This document shows positions 62,883 to 64,000 of a stretch of DNA of 64,000 nucleotides, in pieces; within the stretch, counting starts at the first letter, position 1; the number at the start of each line of letters is the position of its first letter. The position numbers were made by a program, and so were the translations under genes. Under the pieces are notes generated by a model. That model had not been told where the DNA came from, searched no databases, and saw nothing but the letters and a program-made list of their open reading frames with translations. Location: contig CAZWOU010000010.1 in the NCBI GenBank assembly GCA_964635375.1, positions 7,943 through 71,942 of the forward strand, given 5' to 3'. The DNA comes from CAZMNY01 sp964635375 (GTDB lineage Bacteria; Planctomycetota; Planctomycetia; Pirellulales; Pirellulaceae).

Positions 62883-64000
62883 CTAATTCTTGTAGTCGCC
62901 AACGGAGGGCACGCTGTCGAAGACATCGGGACCAAAGTACCTCAGGCTAACCAATGCTTCGCTGCCCGTGTTCTTGACTTCGACGCCGCCAGTCGCCGCT
63001 TCGTGCGAAATGAAGACCTCATCTTCAGTCTCTTCGCCGAAGCGGATCAGGGCCGGTGTTTGCAGAGCGAGTCTTCCAATGCTGCCCTTGCCTTGAACAG
63101 TGATCCAACCGCTCGCCCCGGGATCGCGCAAGGTGCACTGGGCCCCTGGCTGAAGCGTCAACTCCCGAGCTGAAAACAGCTGTCGCTTGTCAACGGTTCC
63201 GTAGACAATCCACTTGTCGACCCAACCCTCGCCCTCGGCGGCGACGATCGGTTCAAGATAGTTGTTGTCTTTGAAGTTGGGATCGACGTTCTTCTCCCAA
63301 TCAAGCTGTTCAACAATGAAGTCCAGATCCTGGTGCTTCTCGGCTGGCATGTCTTTGACAAGCAAGGACCAAGGGACAGAGCGACCTTCGACCAGCGATT
63401 GATACATCCCAAATACGTCGCTTCCCCACTGAGGCTCGTAAGTGCAGAGCGAGCCAGGCGCGTGCAATACGCCAGGCGGGATCAACCAACCAGAGCCTCG
63501 CTTGAGCCGATACGCTTTGGACAGGTCGAGTATGCCGTTATCGCCCTTGTTCCAGTCTTCGAGGCACTTCCGCACTTGCGCTTTGGTCGTTCCGGGCTCG
63601 AGCCCCATGAACGTGTAGGCAAAGTTGTTGTCGACGTTGTTGTATTGAGGCGAGAAGTAGTAACTCTCCGGCTTGCCCTCCTGGCCGACCAGCTTGGCAT
63701 CCTCGAAACGCTGGTGCATGTGATGGGGAATAGGGCCCATGTTGTCAAAGAACTTGGAATAAATGGGCCACCGCGAATACTCGTTCCAAAGGCCCTCGCC
63801 GATCAAACGCGAACCGGCTTCTTCGACCGCGTCCTTGAGCGTGAATTGCTGGTCTTCGAAGGAGATGAAGCTGAGTCCTTCATGCCACACGCGGCCCTCA
63901 TTGGCCGCCTCGGTCGTGCTGGCGAACCAACGCTCGTCGATCCCGCCGCGATCCGCGCCGTAAGCGTACAGATCGCTGGGGTGAAGTTTGAGCCGTCTTC
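62883..64000 (-). CDS. Cupin-type protein, phosphomannose isomerase-like (runs off right edge)
   Basis: The minus-strand frame is open from 64000 to the stop at 62883, so the N-terminus is outside. Upstream of the GTG at 63890 the frame still codes (YAYGADRGGIDERWFASTTE). Two cupin-like parts are visible: 'GPIPHHMHQRFEDAKLVGQEG' with metal-binding His, and a C-terminal barrel ('LTLQPGAQCTLRDPGASGWITVQGKGSIG'). The layout resembles class I mannose-6-phosphate isomerases and related bicupins. It probably acts with the isomerase and oxidoreductase genes downstream. Confidence 0.75.
   Translation of the reverse strand, partial: RRLKLHPSDLYAYGADRGGIDERWFASTTEAANEGRVWHEGLSFISFEDQQFTLKDAVEEAGSRLIGEGLWNEYSRWPIYSKFFDNMGPIPHHMHQRFEDAKLVGQEGKPESYYFSPQYNNVDNNFAYTFMGLEPGTTKAQVRKCLEDWNKGDNGILDLSKAYRLKRGSGWLIPPGVLHAPGSLCTYEPQWGSDVFGMYQSLVEGRSVPWSLLVKDMPAEKHQDLDFIVEQLDWEKNVDPNFKDNNYLEPIVAAEGEGWVDKWIVYGTVDKRQLFSARELTLQPGAQCTLRDPGASGWITVQGKGSIGRLALQTPALIRFGEETEDEVFISHEAATGGVEVKNTGSEALVSLRYFGPDVFDSVPSVGDYKN

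Overview
The window reads as a draft-assembly piece (three N runs) of a planctomycete, most like the Pirellulales. The evidence is the set of lineage-typical families: two DUF1501 Tat-exported proteins, two DUF1549/DUF1553 proteins, a DUF1559 pseudopilin-like protein, ThuA, the small basic protein of the planctomycete/Verrucomicrobia/Chlamydiae group (TIGR04137 type), two Ser/Thr kinases and many secreted or lipid-anchored proteins of unknown role. No phage, insertion sequence, CRISPR array or rRNA was seen. One tRNA (Gly, GCC) is present.

Region 1-12 kb is a loose collection: a ketosynthase fragment at the left edge, a DoxX-like membrane protein, a GNAT, an extended SDR, a CBS-domain gene broken by a 10-bp tandem duplication, a DUF1501 protein, ThuA, a KAS III-like enzyme, a secreted propeller-like protein, a stand-alone carrier-protein/thioesterase and a HAD hydrolase. 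Several of these could serve a fatty-acyl or polyketide-like pathway. Region 12-22 kb holds a propeller-dihaem peroxidase fusion, a lipoprotein, the tig-clpP-clpP block, tRNA-Gly, an FHA protein and a DUF255/thioredoxin-fold lipoprotein.

At 21.8-22.8 kb (minus strand) lies the most unusual gene: a secreted Cys/Gly/Lys-rich protein built of XXQKG pentapeptides, whose perfect 15-bp repeats run into an assembly gap. It is followed by a plus-strand block of a membrane patatin, a membrane protein with helical repeats and a seven-haem cytochrome. From 29 to 38 kb (minus strand) come the DUF1559 protein, a lipoprotein, an ECF sigma factor translationally coupled to a DUF1549/DUF1553 protein and followed by a MATE exporter, then a DUF1549/DUF1553-DUF1501 pair. 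A 1-kb non-coding stretch (38.3-39.3 kb) carries a terminator-like hairpin and repeats.

Region 41-46 kb is a compact acyl-chain cluster (FabZ-like, ACP, second hot-dog protein, FabF-like) divergent from ptsI. Region 46-54 kb holds an outer-membrane-like protein, a large TPR kinase whose 5' end abuts an orphan C-terminal coding fragment (probable breakpoint), a scaffold gap flanked by identical 55-bp ends, thioredoxin, an ArsC-like protein, LarA and the small basic protein. Region 54-64 kb is a minus-strand run: kinase, AccD, a degenerate histidine phosphatase, Rpe, ScpB, two TIM-barrel sugar isomerase-like proteins, an AcpH-like protein, a Gfo/Idh/MocA oxidoreductase and a cupin-type protein running off the right edge, suggesting carbohydrate handling. 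Short tandem duplications recur in several spacers and genes. All functional calls come from reading motifs, without database searches.
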